Assembly: GCF_006546835.1 (NCBI RefSeq)
Contig: NZ_VICB01000011.1
Coordinates: 1-61,040 of the forward strand
DNA from: Actinomyces johnsonii
GTDB taxonomy: Bacteria > Actinomycetota > Actinomycetes > Actinomycetales > Actinomycetaceae
Direction: 5' to 3'
Length of the DNA stretch: 61,040 nucleotides
Below are positions 52,394-60,974 of this stretch, piece by piece (position 1 is the stretch's first letter; every line of letters begins with the position of its first letter). Below the pieces are notes generated by a model. That model was not told where the DNA came from. It saw only the letters and a list, made by a program, of their open reading frames with translations, and did no database searches. Made by a program: the position numbers and the translations under genes.

Positions 52394-53566
52394 TCAGTCC
52401 CGTCGGGGCTTGTCGGCGTGCAGGTCGACGATGTCAGCGGCACCGTCCTCCAACAGGACCTCCGCCACTCGGACGCCCAGCGCCTGCGCCGCACGAACCG
52501 CCGCCGCTGAATCTCCCGGCGTATCCGGTCCCTCTGCGGCCTCGGGCAGCTCGGTACTCAGCTCGCAGCCGACCTCCCGGCCACCATCGAGCGAGGTGAC
52601 CACCGCCCGAAGCACGAGCACCCCCAGCTCCCGTTCGCCGCCGCGCAGGCGCGCCCAGGCTCCAACCGGCGCCGCGCAGCCCGCGCCGAGCCCGGCCATG
52701 AGCGCCCGCTCTGCCGTCACCGCCAGGCGCGTGGGCTCGTCGTCGAGGGCCGCCATCGCCCGGGCCAGCGCCGCAGAGCCGGCCGAGTCCTCTCTGCGCT
52801 CCTGAGCATCCTGGGCTTTCAACTCGCCCGCCCTCACCTCTACGGCCAGGGCCCCCTGGGCGGGAGCGGGCAGCATGGTCTCGAAGTCCAGGACCTCGCT
52901 CGCGCAGCGCTCCAGCCCCAGGCGCCGCAGCCCCGACAGCGCCAGGACCACCGCGTCCAGGTCCCCGACGGCGTCGGCCCGGCTCGGCGCGACCGGCTCG
53001 TCGGTGCCGGCGCCGACCGCCTCCTGCCCCCGCACCCGCGCCAGGCGCGTGGGCACGTTGCCGCGCAGGTCCACCACCTCCAGGTCAGGCCGGGCGGCTA
53101 GCAGCTGGGCGGCCCGGCGCGGTGAGCCGGTACCCACGCGGGCGCCCTCGGGCAGAGTGGCCAGGGTCAGGCCGTCGCGGGCGCACAGGGCGTCGCGCGG
53201 GTCCTCGCGCGGGGGAACGCAGACGACCTCCAGACCCCCGACCGGCTGCGTGGGCAGGTCCTTGAAGGAGTGCACCACCAGGTCCACCTCGCCATCCAGG
53301 AGCGCGCGGCGCAGCCGGGCCGCGAAGACCCCCACCCCGCCGAGCCGGCGCAGAGACGTGCGGTCGCCGTCCCCGTCCGTGCGCACGGTGACCAGCTCGA
53401 TGTCCAGGCCGGGGACCTCGTCGAAGCCGTCTGCGGAGCTGGCCCGTGCGCCTTCGGCCGCGGCCCGACGCAGTGCGTCGGCGACCTGCCCGGACTGGGT
53501 CAGTGCCAGGCGCGAGCCTCGCGTGCCCAGCCGAAGCCGCCGCGCGCTCGTTCCTGCGGTTGTCAT
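52394..53566 (-). CDS. hemC: porphobilinogen deaminase (hydroxymethylbilane synthase)
   Basis: This 390-residue enzyme polymerises four porphobilinogens on a dipyrromethane cofactor. It shows LRLGTRGSRLALTQS, VVHSFKDLPTQ, the segment GTGSPRRAAQLLAARPDL and PAPAQGALAVEVRAG. The cofactor-binding Cys lies in GLGAGCAAPVGAWA. Two Ala/Gly/Glu-rich insertions lengthen the family size of about 310. ATG 53566 was preferred over ATG 53572 because GGGGAGGAG lies at normal distance from it. The promoter region upstream carries paired direct repeats. Confidence 0.93.
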   Translation of the reverse strand: MTTAGTSARRLRLGTRGSRLALTQSGQVADALRRAAAEGARASSADGFDEVPGLDIELVTVRTDGDGDRTSLRRLGGVGVFAARLRRALLDGEVDLVVHSFKDLPTQPVGGLEVVCVPPREDPRDALCARDGLTLATLPEGARVGTGSPRRAAQLLAARPDLEVVDLRGNVPTRLARVRGQEAVGAGTDEPVAPSRADAVGDLDAVVLALSGLRRLGLERCASEVLDFETMLPAPAQGALAVEVRAGELKAQDAQERREDSAGSAALARAMAALDDEPTRLAVTAERALMAGLGAGCAAPVGAWARLRGGERELGVLVLRAVVTSLDGGREVGCELSTELPEAAEGPDTPGDSAAAVRAAQALGVRVAEVLLEDGAADIVDLHADKPRRD

Positions 53567-53610
53567 GGCCATCTCCTCCCCGATACTCCTGGCCCTGTTC
53601 GCCCACGTGT

Positions 53611-53669
53611 TCGTACCTTAGGGCTCGTACCTTAGGGGTACGAACGCGAGGCCCAATATACGAACGCGA
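53611..53669 (-). promoter_or_regulatory. repeat-rich promoter/operator region of the hemCDBL run
   Basis: TCGTACCTTAGGG occurs at 53611-53623 and 53625-53637 with a 14-bp period. TACGAACGCGA occurs at 53639-53649 and 53659-53669 with a 20-bp period. CGTACC and GGTACG also pair across them, including a 17-bp near-palindrome at 53626-53642. The set lies 45-105 bases before hemC and differs from the repeats before hemA. Confidence 0.55.
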
Positions 53670-53696
53670 CGACTGTCCCCGTCCTGGTGCGGCGCT

Positions 53697-55310
53697 TCAC
53701 CCGCCATGCGAGCTCACTAGCCGCGCGGCGGCGGCGCGGGCGTGCCCGACGACGGTCGCGATCCCCGTGCCCGCCACCCAGGCCCCGGTGACCTCCAGTC
53801 CCGGAACCGGCGCGAGCTGCTCCTCCAGATGGGTTGTCCGCTCCCGGTGGGCGGGCGTCACCGGAGGCAGCGTCCCGTCCCAGCGCACCAGCATGTGGTC
53901 GACGACGTCGCCCGGCTCGATCCGCACCCCCGTCAGGACGGCCACATCAGCCAGCGCCACCGACAGATCCACCTCCGGGCGCGGCCGGCCAGGGCGGCCG
54001 TAGGACAGGCGCAGCGCGTGGACGTCCGGTCCGTGCAGCGCGCGCAGCTCGGCACCGATCCACGGCCACTTGGCACTCAGATGCGACAGGGCCTTGGCCC
54101 GGGCTGGGCAGGGCGCCTCATATGAGGCCGCATGCTCTGCCGGTGCGACGAGCAGACCCGAGCCCACCGGCTCCCCGTTCAGCCCGGGAGCGCGCGCCAC
54201 CAGCGTGAAGCGGGCGATCGGCGCCCCCACTGGCACGCTCAGATCCGTCGCGCTCGCGGGCAGGGCGGGGACGCCCCGAAGCAGCCGCAGCGCGGCACCC
54301 GCCGAGCAGGCCAGGATGACGCGGTCGGTGACCACGACCTCCTCAGCGCCGTCGGCCACCGGCTCGTCCGACGGCGCCGGCCCCCGCCGCGTCGGCGCGA
54401 CACCCGTGCGCCAGGTGCCGGCACCGTCCCCGTCTCCGCGTTCGCAGCCGGCCGGCCGCAGCCACTGGGCGCCGACGCGGGTGCGCACGCTGCCACCACC
54501 GGCCTCGATCGCCTCGCGCAGCGCGTCAGTGAGCCGGAACAGCCCGCCCTCGACGGCCGCGTCCACGCTCCGACCGCCCGCGCCGTCCCGGCGGTCCCGA
54601 CGCCGCTCCAGCACCGCCGTCACGGCGGCACCGAGCGACCCCAGCTCCGCAGTGGCCCGCCGCAGTCCGGGTACGACGACGTCGGCGGCCAGGTCGGCAG
54701 GATCGGCCGAGTGGATGCCGGCGACGATCGGGCGCACGAGCCGCTCCAGGACGCCTGCCCCCATCCGCGCGGTCACGAAGGAGGCCAGGTCGGCCGGGTC
54801 CTCCGGGCCGGTGCCCACGGCCCCGGGCAGCTCGGCGTCCCGCGCGGCCCGGCGGGCGGCGGCCTCCCCAATGATGGCGACGACGTCGGGCGCCAGCGGA
54901 TTCGCCGGAATCCCCAGGTAGGCATCCTCCGGGAATCGGTGCAGCGCCCAATCGGATGGGCCCTGGCTGCCTCCTGCGCCGCCGGGCTCGCCGACCTCGC
55001 CGTCGGCCGTCGCGGGGGGCGGCAGGAACAGCCTGGGCCGACCGTGCGGTGCGGCGGTGCGCAGGCCGAGCTCGGCCAACATCGAGGTGGCCGCCTCGCC
55101 GCGCACCACGAAGCCCTCGGCCCCCAGGTCCAGCTGCGCCCCGCCGATCGTCCCGGCCGCCACGAGCCCACCGGTGTAGCCACGCGCCTCGATGAGCAGC
55201 GGCCGCAGCCCGGCGCGCACCAAGTCCCAGGCCGCCGTCAGCCCTGCGATCCCGCCGCCGACGACGAGCGCGTCCCACCGCTGAACCGGCGCTTCCGGAG
55301 ACGGACTCAT
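53697..55310 (-). CDS. hemY: coproporphyrinogen III oxidase / protoporphyrinogen oxidase family flavoprotein
   Basis: This 537-residue FAD enzyme has the dinucleotide-binding start ALVVGGGIAGLTAAWDLVRAG and DLGAEGFVVRG for FAD contact. The C-terminal FAD motif reads GLEVTGAWVAGTGIATVVGHAR. In actinobacteria with HemQ this enzyme (CgoX) oxidises coproporphyrinogen III to coproporphyrin III; that role is inferred from the neighbourhood. Several Gly/Ala-rich insertions are present. The ATG directly follows the hemE stop with no gap. Confidence 0.9.
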   Translation of the reverse strand: MSPSPEAPVQRWDALVVGGGIAGLTAAWDLVRAGLRPLLIEARGYTGGLVAAGTIGGAQLDLGAEGFVVRGEAATSMLAELGLRTAAPHGRPRLFLPPPATADGEVGEPGGAGGSQGPSDWALHRFPEDAYLGIPANPLAPDVVAIIGEAAARRAARDAELPGAVGTGPEDPADLASFVTARMGAGVLERLVRPIVAGIHSADPADLAADVVVPGLRRATAELGSLGAAVTAVLERRRDRRDGAGGRSVDAAVEGGLFRLTDALREAIEAGGGSVRTRVGAQWLRPAGCERGDGDGAGTWRTGVAPTRRGPAPSDEPVADGAEEVVVTDRVILACSAGAALRLLRGVPALPASATDLSVPVGAPIARFTLVARAPGLNGEPVGSGLLVAPAEHAASYEAPCPARAKALSHLSAKWPWIGAELRALHGPDVHALRLSYGRPGRPRPEVDLSVALADVAVLTGVRIEPGDVVDHMLVRWDGTLPPVTPAHRERTTHLEEQLAPVPGLEVTGAWVAGTGIATVVGHARAAAARLVSSHGG

Positions 55311-56876
55311 TCAGCGCTCCTCCCGTCCGGGGCGGTGCGACACGCGGGCCAGGGGCCGCCCGCCAGGGCCCCGCGGCGCCTGTCGACCGGGAACGTGCCG
55401 ATTCCGCTGGCCGACGCCTCGCCGACCGCCCGTCGCCTCGGTTGACGAGGACTTCCCCTCCGCCGGGTCCGCGATGGCGTCCCAGCCGGCCAGCGCCACG
55501 GCCTCCCAGTCGGCCGAGCCGTGCACCCGCGCCACGATCCGGGTGAGCACGTCCGCGTCGGCGGTCGGCGGCACCCCGTGCCCTAGGTTGACCACGTGCC
55601 CCGGAGCTGCGCGCCCGGCGGCCAGGATCGCGTCGACCTCCTCGGCCACCAGCGACCACGGCGCCGCCAGCAGAGCCGGGTCGAGGTTGCCCTGAACCGG
55701 GCAGGCCCCCGCCTGCGGGTCGGCCCCGGCCAGCTCCTCGATCGCCTCACCGAGCTCGATGCGCTCATCGATCCCGACGGCGTCGGCCCCCGCCTGGCGC
55801 ATGTGCCCCAGCAGCCGGTCCGTGCCGGTCCCGAAGTGGATGAGGGGGGCCGCCCGCCCGGTAAGGGGGCAGAGGGCTCCCCGGGCCGTCTCCAGGGCGA
55901 GCGCCGAGTAGGGCGCCACGCGCTCGCGGTAGGCGCGCGGCGAGAGCGAACCCGCCCAGGAGTCGAAGAGCTGGGCCGCGGCGGCCCCCGCCCGTACCTG
56001 AGTGGCGATGAACTCGCCGGTCAGGCGGGCGCACCAGGTCATGAGCCGGTCCCATGCCTCGGGATCGGCGCGCATGAGCGTGCGCGCCGCCAGGTGGTCG
56101 CGGCTGGGTCGGCCCTCCACGAGGTAGGCGGCCAGCGTGAAGGGCGCCCCGCCGAAGGCGAGTACCGGTGTCCAGAGCGCCGCTCCGGCACTGTGCTCCA
56201 GCCCGGCGCGCGCCCGCTCGCTCAGGCCCTCGCGCACGCCCGGCGTTTGCGGGCTGCCGAGCTCGACGACGACGCGGCGCACCGCCTCCTCGATCGCCCC
56301 GACGCCCTCGGCGCCGGGGGCGTCGCCGAATTGGTGGGCGACCAGTTCGGCAACCTCGCCCGCGCTGCGCACCGGGGCGTCCAGAACCGGCCCGACGCCC
56401 TCCTCGATCCGCACTCCGACACCCGCCAGGCGCAGCGGCACCATGATGTCGGAGAAGAAGACGGCCGCGTCGACGCCATGACGCCGCACGGGTTGCAGCG
56501 TGGCCTCGGCCGCGAGCTCCGGGTCCAGGCAGGCCTCCAGCATCGGGGCGCCCGAGCCTTCCCGCAGCGCGCGGTACTCCGGCAGGGACCGGCCCGCCTG
56601 ACGCATGAACCACACAGGTGTGCGGGCGGGCCGCCGGCCCGCCAGCGCCTCCAGGATCGCGGGGGTCGCAGTGGTTCCGACGCCGTCGTCCCGACCCCCG
56701 CTACCGCTTGCCGCCCGGTCCTCCCCGGCCTCGATGCCGGTCGGATCGGGCCCGTGGACCGCCTGCTCGCGCTCGATCGAATTGTGTGAAGCGCCGGTGA
56801 CGAAATCGCCATTGTCGGATGAAGAATGCTGACGCCGCGTATTCTTCCCGCGATAGGGGAACTGAATGTGAGACAT
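55311..56876 (-). CDS. hemE: uroporphyrinogen decarboxylase
   Basis: The 521-residue protein decarboxylates uroporphyrinogen III to coproporphyrinogen III. The catalytic core starts near residue 75: RTPVWFMRQAGRSLPEYR, then FFSDIMVPLRLAGVGV with the active-site Asp, GGAPFTLAAYLVEG, QLFDSWAGSLSPRAYRE and HFGTGTDRLL. The first 70 residues are an Asp/Gly/Ser-rich extension and the last 45 a basic tail, both unusual. ATG 56876 has an excellent AGGAGG eight bases upstream, so the N-terminal extension is probably real. It diverges from hemA across 189 bases. Confidence 0.92.
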   Translation of the reverse strand: MSHIQFPYRGKNTRRQHSSSDNGDFVTGASHNSIEREQAVHGPDPTGIEAGEDRAASGSGGRDDGVGTTATPAILEALAGRRPARTPVWFMRQAGRSLPEYRALREGSGAPMLEACLDPELAAEATLQPVRRHGVDAAVFFSDIMVPLRLAGVGVRIEEGVGPVLDAPVRSAGEVAELVAHQFGDAPGAEGVGAIEEAVRRVVVELGSPQTPGVREGLSERARAGLEHSAGAALWTPVLAFGGAPFTLAAYLVEGRPSRDHLAARTLMRADPEAWDRLMTWCARLTGEFIATQVRAGAAAAQLFDSWAGSLSPRAYRERVAPYSALALETARGALCPLTGRAAPLIHFGTGTDRLLGHMRQAGADAVGIDERIELGEAIEELAGADPQAGACPVQGNLDPALLAAPWSLVAEEVDAILAAGRAAPGHVVNLGHGVPPTADADVLTRIVARVHGSADWEAVALAGWDAIADPAEGKSSSTEATGGRRGVGQRNRHVPGRQAPRGPGGRPLARVSHRPGREER

Positions 56877-56956
56877 ATTCGATTGCCTCCTGTAAGCAGT
56901 GGTCAGAGGGGGTTCATTTCGCGTGATGATGCGATGTTCTGGATGTCGATAGGGTG

Positions 56957-56995
56957 CTGACAGGGTGTCAGGAATATGGTGGTGACACATTGTCT
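56957..56995. promoter_or_regulatory. tandem TGACA-N3-TGTC(A/T) sites between hemE and hemA
   Basis: CTGACAGGGTGTCAG (56957-56971) is a perfect 15-bp palindrome. TGACACATTGTCT (56983-56995) is a near-perfect second site 26 bp downstream. They lie in the middle of the divergent hemE/hemA promoter. The core TGACA-N3-TGTCA matches, as I recall it, the operator of the haem-sensing regulator HrtR of Lactococcus; no such regulator is in the window. Confidence 0.6.
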
Positions 56996-57065
56996 TGACG
57001 TTGGAGTGCGTCGCCACGCCGCTATTGTGCCCGCACGCCGCAGTGATGTTTCAATAGCGCTCGCT

Positions 57066-58634
57066 GTGACTACTCATCTTCTCTCCGCCGACTACCGACT
57101 GCCGGGCCTCGACGTCGTCGCCCGACTGGGAGCGGTCGCCCCGGGGCTGGGTCCAGACCTCCTGGAAGCGGTCCCCGCCCTGCGCGGGATCGTCGTCCTG
57201 TCCACCTGCAACCGCCTGGCCCTTCTGATCGACGCCGACTCCTGGGCCGACACCGGGTGCCCGGCAGCCCTCCACTCGCTGCCCGGCTCCGCCGCCCACA
57301 GCTCGGACTCCCATACTTCTGCCACGCACCGTCCCACTGTCTGCGCCTCACCGGTCGATGCTGCACCATCTGGCCTGGGCGAGGCTGTGTCCGCCTTCCT
57401 TACCGAGCGCGCGGGCCTGGAACCGGGATCCCTGCATCTGTCCCACCTGGCCGGCGCGGCCGCTCGCCGCGAGATACTCGCCATCGCCGCCGGCCTGAAC
57501 TCCATGGTGGTCGGCGAGGCCCAGATCGTCGGCCAGGTCCGCCGTGCCGCCGAGACCGCCGCCGCCGAGGGCACACTCAGCCCCGACCTCGTGCGAATCA
57601 TCGAGCGCGCCTCAACCGCCGCCCGCCGGGTGGCCCACGACACCGAGCTCTCCAGTCAGGGGCGCAGCATCGTCGCCGTCGGCGTCGAGCAGGCCGCCGG
57701 CCACCTGCCGCCGCTGACCAGCTGCCGCGCCCTCATCGTGGGCACCGGCTCCTACGCCGGGGCCACCGTCGCCGCCCTGCGCGCCCACGGCCTGACCGAT
57801 ATCGCCGTCTTCTCCGCCTCCAACCGGGCCGAGGCCTTCGCCGCCGGCCACGACCTGCGCGCCGTGCCCACAGACTCCCTGCCCGAGGCCATGGCCCGGG
57901 CCGACCTCGTCGTCACCTGCCGCGGCGTGGGCGGGCCGGTCCTCACCGCCGACGTCGTCGCCCCCGTCGCCGCCGAGCGGCTCCGCTCGGCCGAGAGCAC
58001 CGGCCGCCCCCTGGTCATCCTCGACCTGGCCCTGACCCGCGACGTCGATGAGGCCGTCCGCGCCCTGCCCGGCGTCGTCCACCTCGACCTTCCCGGCGTG
58101 CGCGACGCCGTTCCCGACGCGGAGGTCCGGCAGGTCGACGCCGCGCGCGCCATCATCGACGCCGAGGCCGACGACTTCGAGCGCACCCTGGCCGGGCGCA
58201 GCATGGACCCGCTCATCACCGCCCTGCGCTCACACGTCGGCCGGGTCGTCATGGAGGAGATCGAGCGCCTGCGGCCGTTGCAGTCCCGGCTGCCGGCCTC
58301 GGCCGTGCCCTCGGTGGACGGGCGGGCCGACGCCCGTGTGGTTGCCGGTGGCGGCGTGATCCGTGCGAACGGCTCCTCCGGCGCGATCGCCGTCTCGGTG
58401 GCCGCGCCCGAGACCACCTCAGAGGCCGCTGCCAAGGTCTCCTCTGAAGCCGCGGATGAGCCGGTCATCACCCTCGCCCAGGCCGAGCGCGCCCTCCACC
58501 ACCTGGCCGCCCGCCTCCTCCACCAGCCCACCGTCATGGCCCGCCGTGCCGGCCAGGAGGGGCGTGAGGATGCCTACCGCCAGGCCCTTGAGCTCGTCCT
58601 CGGCCCGGATTCCGTAGGAGGAACCCATGACTGA
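57066..58634 (+). CDS. hemA: glutamyl-tRNA reductase
   Basis: This 522-residue enzyme reduces glutamyl-tRNA to glutamate-1-semialdehyde, the committed step. It has THLLSADYRLPGLDVVARLGA at the start, the nucleophilic Cys in VLSTCNRLALLI, GLNSMVVGEAQIVGQVRRA, the NADPH-binding LIVGTGSYAGATVAAL and the dimerisation helices. Insertions after STCNRL (about 40 residues) and near the C terminus (about 65) enlarge the usual 420-450. GTG 57066 was chosen over ATG 56976 because it gives the family N terminus and leaves the operator-like palindromes outside the coding region. It overlaps hemH by eight bases. Confidence 0.93.
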   Translation: MTTHLLSADYRLPGLDVVARLGAVAPGLGPDLLEAVPALRGIVVLSTCNRLALLIDADSWADTGCPAALHSLPGSAAHSSDSHTSATHRPTVCASPVDAAPSGLGEAVSAFLTERAGLEPGSLHLSHLAGAAARREILAIAAGLNSMVVGEAQIVGQVRRAAETAAAEGTLSPDLVRIIERASTAARRVAHDTELSSQGRSIVAVGVEQAAGHLPPLTSCRALIVGTGSYAGATVAALRAHGLTDIAVFSASNRAEAFAAGHDLRAVPTDSLPEAMARADLVVTCRGVGGPVLTADVVAPVAAERLRSAESTGRPLVILDLALTRDVDEAVRALPGVVHLDLPGVRDAVPDAEVRQVDAARAIIDAEADDFERTLAGRSMDPLITALRSHVGRVVMEEIERLRPLQSRLPASAVPSVDGRADARVVAGGGVIRANGSSGAIAVSVAAPETTSEAAAKVSSEAADEPVITLAQAERALHHLAARLLHQPTVMARRAGQEGREDAYRQALELVLGPDSVGGTHD

Positions 58635-60060
58635 CGCCATCGCGCCCACGCCCGGCCTCGCCGGTGCCCCGGCCAGTATCCCGGCCACCGACCCGCTGGC
58701 CCCCTACGACGCCGTTCTCCTGCTGTCCTACGGCGGGCCCCGCCGGCCCGAGGACGTCCTGCCTTTCATGCGCAACGCCACCGCCGGCCGTGGCGTGCCC
58801 GACTCGCGCCTCCTGGAGGTCTCCGGCCACTACCAGGGATTCGGCGGCGCCTCCCCGATCAACGCGCGCAACGCCGAGTTGCGCGACGCCCTCCAGGCCC
58901 GCCTGGCCGAGCGCGGCTCGTCGCTACCGATCGTCGTCGGCAACCGCAACTGGCACCCCTTCGTCAGTCAGGCCCTGCGCGAGCTGGCCGACTCCGGCGC
59001 CCGCCACATCCTGGCCCTGCCCACCGCCGCCTTCGGCTCCTACTCCGGGTGCCGCCAGTACCGCGAGGACCTGGCCGGCGCCGTCGCCCTGCTCGCCGCC
59101 GGAGCTGATGGCTCCACCGGAGACGGCTTCGAGGCCGACGCTGCCGCCCGGGTCGGTGGGGACGGGGGCGCTCCCGTCGACCTCACCGTGGACAAGACGC
59201 GCCCCTACTACAACACCTCCGGCCTCCTGGAGGCCAATGTCGACGCGATCGTCGAGGCCTACGGCGCTCTTGCCGAGCAGGGGGTGGCCGCAGCGGACGT
59301 CCGCCTCGTGCTCGTCACCCACTCCATCCCCCTGGGCATGGAGTCCGGCTCCGCTCCGGGCTCCGACGCCGACGGTGCCTCGGGCCAGGTGACGCACCCT
59401 GCCGTTGAGCCCGCCGCGCATTCCACGGAAGATCCTGCCGGGCGCCTCACCGAGCAGCGCGAACCCGGCGTCGCCGCGGACTTGTCCACGGAGGTCTCCT
59501 ACGTCGCCCAGCACGAGGCCCTGGCCTCGGTCCTCGTGCCGGAGGTGGCCCGCCGCCTCGGCCTGGAAAAGGTGGAGGCGGACCTCGTCTACTGCTCGCG
59601 CTCCGGCCCGCCGCAGGCCCGCTGGCTCGAACCCGACGTCAACGACCATCTTCAGGCCCTGGCCGCCGGCCGCTTGACCGACGGCCGCCCGGCGGAGCGG
59701 CCCGGGGGCGTCGTCGTGTCCCCCTTCGGGTTCATCTCCGACCACATGGAGGTCGTCTTCGACCTCGATACCGAGGCCGCCCAGACCGCCCGCGACCTGG
59801 GAATACCGTATGTGCGCGCCGCCACGGCCGGCACCCACTCGGCCTTCGTCGACTCCCTCGTCGACATCCTCATTGAGCGGGCCGCCGCTGCTCGCGGCGA
59901 GAACGTCCATCCTGCCTCGACCACCGGCGTCGGCCCCTTCCACACTGTCTGCCCGCCGTCCTGCTGCCGTCCCGGTACCCGCCACCCCGGCACCCGCCCG
60001 GCCGAAAGCACCGCTCACGAGCCTGCCGTCGGTCACCAGTCGGCTATGAGCAGACCGTGA
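58627..60060 (+). CDS. hemH: coproporphyrin III ferrochelatase
   Basis: This 477-residue ferrochelatase inserts ferrous iron into coproporphyrin III (CpfC role, inferred from hemQ next door). It shows YDAVLLLSYGGPRRPEDVLPFM, VSGHYQGFGGASPIN, NWHPF, the metal-site His in LVTHSIPLGM and GFISDHMEVVFDLDTEA. Cys142 in SGCRQYREDL and a terminal CPPSCC group match the ligand set of the actinobacterial [2Fe-2S] ferrochelatases. Two Ala/Gly/Ser-rich insertions and a 60-residue tail are extra. GTAGGAGG precedes the ATG inside hemA. Confidence 0.92.
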   Translation: MTDAIAPTPGLAGAPASIPATDPLAPYDAVLLLSYGGPRRPEDVLPFMRNATAGRGVPDSRLLEVSGHYQGFGGASPINARNAELRDALQARLAERGSSLPIVVGNRNWHPFVSQALRELADSGARHILALPTAAFGSYSGCRQYREDLAGAVALLAAGADGSTGDGFEADAAARVGGDGGAPVDLTVDKTRPYYNTSGLLEANVDAIVEAYGALAEQGVAAADVRLVLVTHSIPLGMESGSAPGSDADGASGQVTHPAVEPAAHSTEDPAGRLTEQREPGVAADLSTEVSYVAQHEALASVLVPEVARRLGLEKVEADLVYCSRSGPPQARWLEPDVNDHLQALAAGRLTDGRPAERPGGVVVSPFGFISDHMEVVFDLDTEAAQTARDLGIPYVRAATAGTHSAFVDSLVDILIERAAAARGENVHPASTTGVGPFHTVCPPSCCRPGTRHPGTRPAESTAHEPAVGHQSAMSRP

Positions 60061-60143
60061 CCGGATGTCGACCTGCAACTGCCGATCCCGATGAGGCCCC
60101 GATAGCCTCATGCCCAGCAGCCCCGGAAGAATAAGGAGAAGAG

Positions 60144-60974
60144 ATGAGTACTGACGCCCACGGCCACCCCGGCGGACATGGCGGTCACCCTGGTGGCCGC
60201 AGCGGACGTTCTGCCGATGGCGGCCTGCACCGTTTCGAGGATGAGGAGCGCCGCCCCCACCGCGACCCGCGCGACGCCATCGACGTCGACCTGGAGGCCA
60301 TCAACAACCAGTACCACTACACCCTCTACGCCGTCTTCCGCCTGACCCGCCCGCTGCCCGCCTCCCAGCCTGGGCGCGAGCAGCTCCTGGGCGAGAGCGC
60401 CGATTTCATCGGGGCCGGCGGCGTGACGACCCGCGGCTGGTACGACATCGGGGGCTTTCGCGCCGACGCCGACCTGCTCGTGTGGTGGCTCGACGACGAC
60501 CCCGAGGTCCTCCAGGACGCCTACCACCGCCTGCGCGGCAGCGCGCTGGGCCGATACCTGGAGCCGGTGTGGTCCTGCATGGGACTGCACACGCCCGCTG
60601 AGTTCAACCCCCGTCACGTGCCGGCCTGCCTGGCCGGGGTGGCGCCGCGCGACTGGGTCATGGTCTACCCCTTCGTGCGCTCCTACGAGTGGTACCTGCT
60701 CGATCCGGAGGAGCGCTCGCGCATGATGGCTCAACATGGGCGCCACGGTTTCTCCAAATACCCCGACGTCAAGGGTTCGACCCTGGCGACCTTCGGACTG
60801 AGCGACTACGAGTGGATCCTCGGCTTCGAGGCGGACTCCCTCGATCGCCTCGAGGGGGTCCTGCACCACCAGCGCTACACGGAGGCGCGCATGCACGTGC
60901 GCGTGGACACGCCTTTTTACACGGGGCGCCGTGTCAGCCCCCAGGAGTGGGCCGAGCGCCAGCCCTGGGTCTGA
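60144..60974 (+). CDS. hemQ: coprohaem decarboxylase (HemQ/ChdC)
   Basis: This 276-residue chlorite-dismutase-family enzyme oxidatively decarboxylates coprohaem to haem b with peroxide. It shows YTLYAVFRLTRPLP, TRGWYDIGGFRADADLLVWW, His158 in FNPRHVPACL (probable actinobacterial distal His), the catalytic Tyr175 in VMVYPFVRSYEWYLL and the C-terminal YPDVKGSTLATFGLSDYEWIL segment. The first 40 residues are a His/Gly-rich extension (HGHPGGHGGHPGG) that could bind metal. AAGGAGAAGAG precedes the ATG. It is the last gene of the hemA-hemH-hemQ run. Confidence 0.95.
   Translation: MSTDAHGHPGGHGGHPGGRSGRSADGGLHRFEDEERRPHRDPRDAIDVDLEAINNQYHYTLYAVFRLTRPLPASQPGREQLLGESADFIGAGGVTTRGWYDIGGFRADADLLVWWLDDDPEVLQDAYHRLRGSALGRYLEPVWSCMGLHTPAEFNPRHVPACLAGVAPRDWVMVYPFVRSYEWYLLDPEERSRMMAQHGRHGFSKYPDVKGSTLATFGLSDYEWILGFEADSLDRLEGVLHHQRYTEARMHVRVDTPFYTGRRVSPQEWAERQPWV

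Noticed and set aside
56976..57065. A longer hemA start at ATG 56976.
   Set aside because: It would put the regulator-like palindromes inside the coding region and add 30 residues before the family N terminus.
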